From: Dehalococcoidia bacterium SM23_28_2
GTDB lineage: Bacteria; Chloroflexota; Dehalococcoidia; SM23-28-2
DNA length: 7,665 nt
Reading direction: 5' to 3'
NCBI GenBank assembly: GCA_001303545.1
Contig: LJUA01000072.1
Location: 1 to 7,665, forward strand
Shown here: piece by piece, positions 6,361 through 7,665 of the stretch
Layout: each line of letters starts with the position of its first letter
How positions within the stretch are numbered: position 1 is the first letter of the stretch
Made by a program: the position numbers and the translations under genes
Notes under the pieces: model-generated
Seen by the model: only the letters and a program-made list of their open reading frames with translations
Databases searched by the model: none
What the model was told of the DNA's origin: nothing

Positions 6361-7614
6361 GTGAGTGTAGAGCGGAACGAGCGGAAAGCAGCGGGAGCCA
6401 GCCTGGCGGTCGTTGCCCTGCTGGCATTGATGACCGCGGCCCTGTCGCCGGCGGCGATGGCGGCGGCACCCTACCCGCTGGAGCCAGGCGATGCGCAAGT
6501 ACAGGGCGCGCTGGGCTATCTGCGGGGCACACAAGCCACGGACGGCAGCATCGGTGGCTATGGCGACTCGGCCTGGGCGCTGATGGCCATCGCTGCCGCC
6601 GGCGAGGACCCTCGCGACTGGAACGCGGGCGGGCCCTCCGTTGTTGACTACCTGGAGGACAATGCGGCGCTGCTGGCCGGTGAGCTCAATCTCGCCAGCG
6701 CCTATGCCAGGTCGGTACTGGCGATCGTGGCTGCCTGTGGAGACCCATCGGCCTTCGGCGCAGGCGATCCGACCTATGCCCCCGGCGGAGACTACCTCTC
6801 CGAGCTGAAGGGGCTGCATAACGGCAGCCAGTTCGTTGACCAGTGGGGAGCCACCGATATCCTCAATGATGACCTGTGGGCGGTGATAGCCCTCATCGCT
6901 GCCGGAGAACCCCAGGACTCGCCCTTCGTCACCAGTACCGTCGACTTCATCAAGCTTAACCAGGGCGGCGACGGCGGATGGTCCTGGGCCACCGTCGACA
7001 ATGCCTGGTACTTCGGGAGCGACGTTGACGACACCGCCGTCGCTATCATGGCTCTCATAGCCGCTGGCGAGCCCCAGGATTCACCGACGATAGCCGCCGC
7101 TCTGGATTTCATCGAGTACAGCCAGGACGAGTCAGGAGGCTTCACCTGGAGCGGCCCGGCGAACCCCGATTTCAATCCGGTCAACGGAGGTTCCACCGCT
7201 TGGGCGATCGATGCCATCGTGGCTGCCGGTCAGGATCCCACAGGCGCTGAGTGGACCACGGCGGCGGGGAACGACCCGGTCGACTTCCTGCTGACGCTGC
7301 AACAGGCAGGAGGCGAGTTCGTATATGCTGACCCGCTGCCCGCCGGATACCTGCCGATGCCGGAGAAGACGACCTCTGACGCCGTAGTAGCCCTTCTTGG
7401 CCATCCTTATTGGACGGGATGGGCAGGGTTCTGCCGCGTTGGCGGCGTGGTCGAGATCCAGGTCGATAGTTCCCATCCCTCGGTTGATTCGGCGGCTGGT
7501 TCGCCGGGCGGCACGTCGTCTCTCCCCTACGTCCTCGCCGCTGGCGCCGCGGCGGTTGCGGCCGTGGCCGTTGCCGCCGGCGGTTGGTGCGCCTGGCTCA
7601 ACCGCAGGCGATAG
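6361..7614 (+). CDS. Secreted, membrane-anchored alpha-toroid protein with prenyltransferase/squalene-oxidase-type repeats
   Basis: The 417-residue product starts with a signal peptide: charged VERNERK, hydrophobic 11-29, and a likely cleavage site after AMA or AAA (about 32-36). Residues 43-350 hold about six repeats of the terpenoid-cyclase/prenyltransferase alpha-toroid type, each a YL or FI/FL helix, often a Q-x-x-DG(S/G) turn, then a WALMAIAAAGEDP-like helix (near 46-84, 93-129, 143-188, 192-242, 245-293 and 305-350). ALIAAGEPQDSP occurs twice, 54 residues apart (177-188 and 231-242). The DxDD acid motif of class II terpene cyclases does appear as DVDD (221-224), but the protein is exported, so a cyclase is unlikely. 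A Ser/Gly-rich linker leads to a transmembrane helix (about 388-412) and RRR: an anchor facing outward, without LPxTG. Transcobalamin/intrinsic factor use a similar toroid to bind B12; a binding role is inference. GTG 6361 has only a distant SD (GAGG, 6347-6350). It probably leads a unit with the gene at 7628. Confidence 0.82.
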   Translation: MSVERNERKAAGASLAVVALLALMTAALSPAAMAAAPYPLEPGDAQVQGALGYLRGTQATDGSIGGYGDSAWALMAIAAAGEDPRDWNAGGPSVVDYLEDNAALLAGELNLASAYARSVLAIVAACGDPSAFGAGDPTYAPGGDYLSELKGLHNGSQFVDQWGATDILNDDLWAVIALIAAGEPQDSPFVTSTVDFIKLNQGGDGGWSWATVDNAWYFGSDVDDTAVAIMALIAAGEPQDSPTIAAALDFIEYSQDESGGFTWSGPANPDFNPVNGGSTAWAIDAIVAAGQDPTGAEWTTAAGNDPVDFLLTLQQAGGEFVYADPLPAGYLPMPEKTTSDAVVALLGHPYWTGWAGFCRVGGVVEIQVDSSHPSVDSAAGSPGGTSSLPYVLAAGAAAVAAVAVAAGGWCAWLNRRR

Positions 7615-7627
7615 GTCATAGGGTAGT

Positions 7628-7665
7628 GTGAAGAGGAACCTCGCCTTAATACTTATCGGTGGGTT
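7628..7665 (+). CDS. Start of a probable exported or membrane protein, cut by window edge
   Basis: A GTG at 7628 opens MKRNLALILIGG and runs off the window. Two basic residues followed by a hydrophobic run look like the start of a signal peptide or first membrane helix. ATAGGGT (7618-7624) gives an SD a few bases before it, and the start lies only 13 bases after the alpha-toroid stop, so the two are probably co-transcribed. Only 12 full codons are visible, and no function can be given. Confidence 0.5.
   Translation, partial: MKRNLALILIGG

Noticed and set aside
7525..7614. LPxTG or PEP-CTERM sorting signal at the C-terminus of the alpha-toroid protein
   Set aside because: The segment reads SLPYVLAAG before the helix; Thr-Gly at the right positions and a PEP motif are missing, so it is treated as a plain membrane anchor.

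Overview
This is a GC-rich bacterial window. GTG and TTG starts preceded by Shine-Dalgarno (SD) sequences, a consensus TATAAT -10 box and a classical hairpin-plus-T-tract terminator all point to Bacteria. The mix of genes would fit an uncultivated Chloroflexota (Dehalococcoidia-like) or similar anaerobic lineage: an NDP-forming acyl-CoA synthetase fused to a GNAT acetyltransferase, an archaeal-style regulator, and a secreted alpha-toroid protein. No marker gene fixes the phylum, so that placement is only a guess.

Layout. (1) Positions 1-1186, minus strand: the first 395 codons of a multi-pass GT-C fold membrane glycosyltransferase, cut by the left window edge. (2) 1187-1309: divergent intergenic region with a good promoter for the rightward genes. 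(3) 1310-3994, plus: an 894-residue fusion of CoA-binding, ligase-CoA, ATP-grasp and GNAT domains. (4) 4066-5094, plus: an NrnA-type DHH/DHHA1 phosphoesterase, separated from the fusion gene by about 70 bases that hold a tight hairpin and a strong SD; it is probably co-transcribed. (5) 5095-5312: intergenic region with a spaced TTGGTGC direct repeat. (6) 5313-6128, plus: a winged-helix regulator resembling the mostly archaeal COG1497 group. (7) 6172-6207: a strong intrinsic terminator. (8) 6208-6360: a leader with several possible hairpins. (9) 6361-7614, plus: a secreted, C-terminally anchored alpha-toroid protein of prenyltransferase/squalene-oxidase-type repeats. (10) 7628 to the right edge: the first codons of a probable signal-peptide or membrane protein.

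How they may work together. The fusion gene and nrnA look like one housekeeping transcription unit (acyl-CoA/acetate energy metabolism or protein acetylation, plus nanoRNA/pAp turnover), but no direct functional link is visible. The regulator seems to have its own promoter and ends at a strong terminator, so the alpha-toroid gene and the gene after it form a separate unit. That unit looks like the start of a cell-surface binding or uptake locus. Its ligand is unknown. A corrinoid is one possibility, because transcobalamin-type proteins use the same fold, but nothing here proves it.

No CRISPR array, transposase, tRNA, rRNA or phage gene was seen. Most of the window is ordinary chromosomal sequence. 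The points most worth checking are the catalytically intact acyl-CoA synthetase/GNAT fusion, the archaeal-type regulator with its repeat, and the structured leader plus surface protein at the right end.
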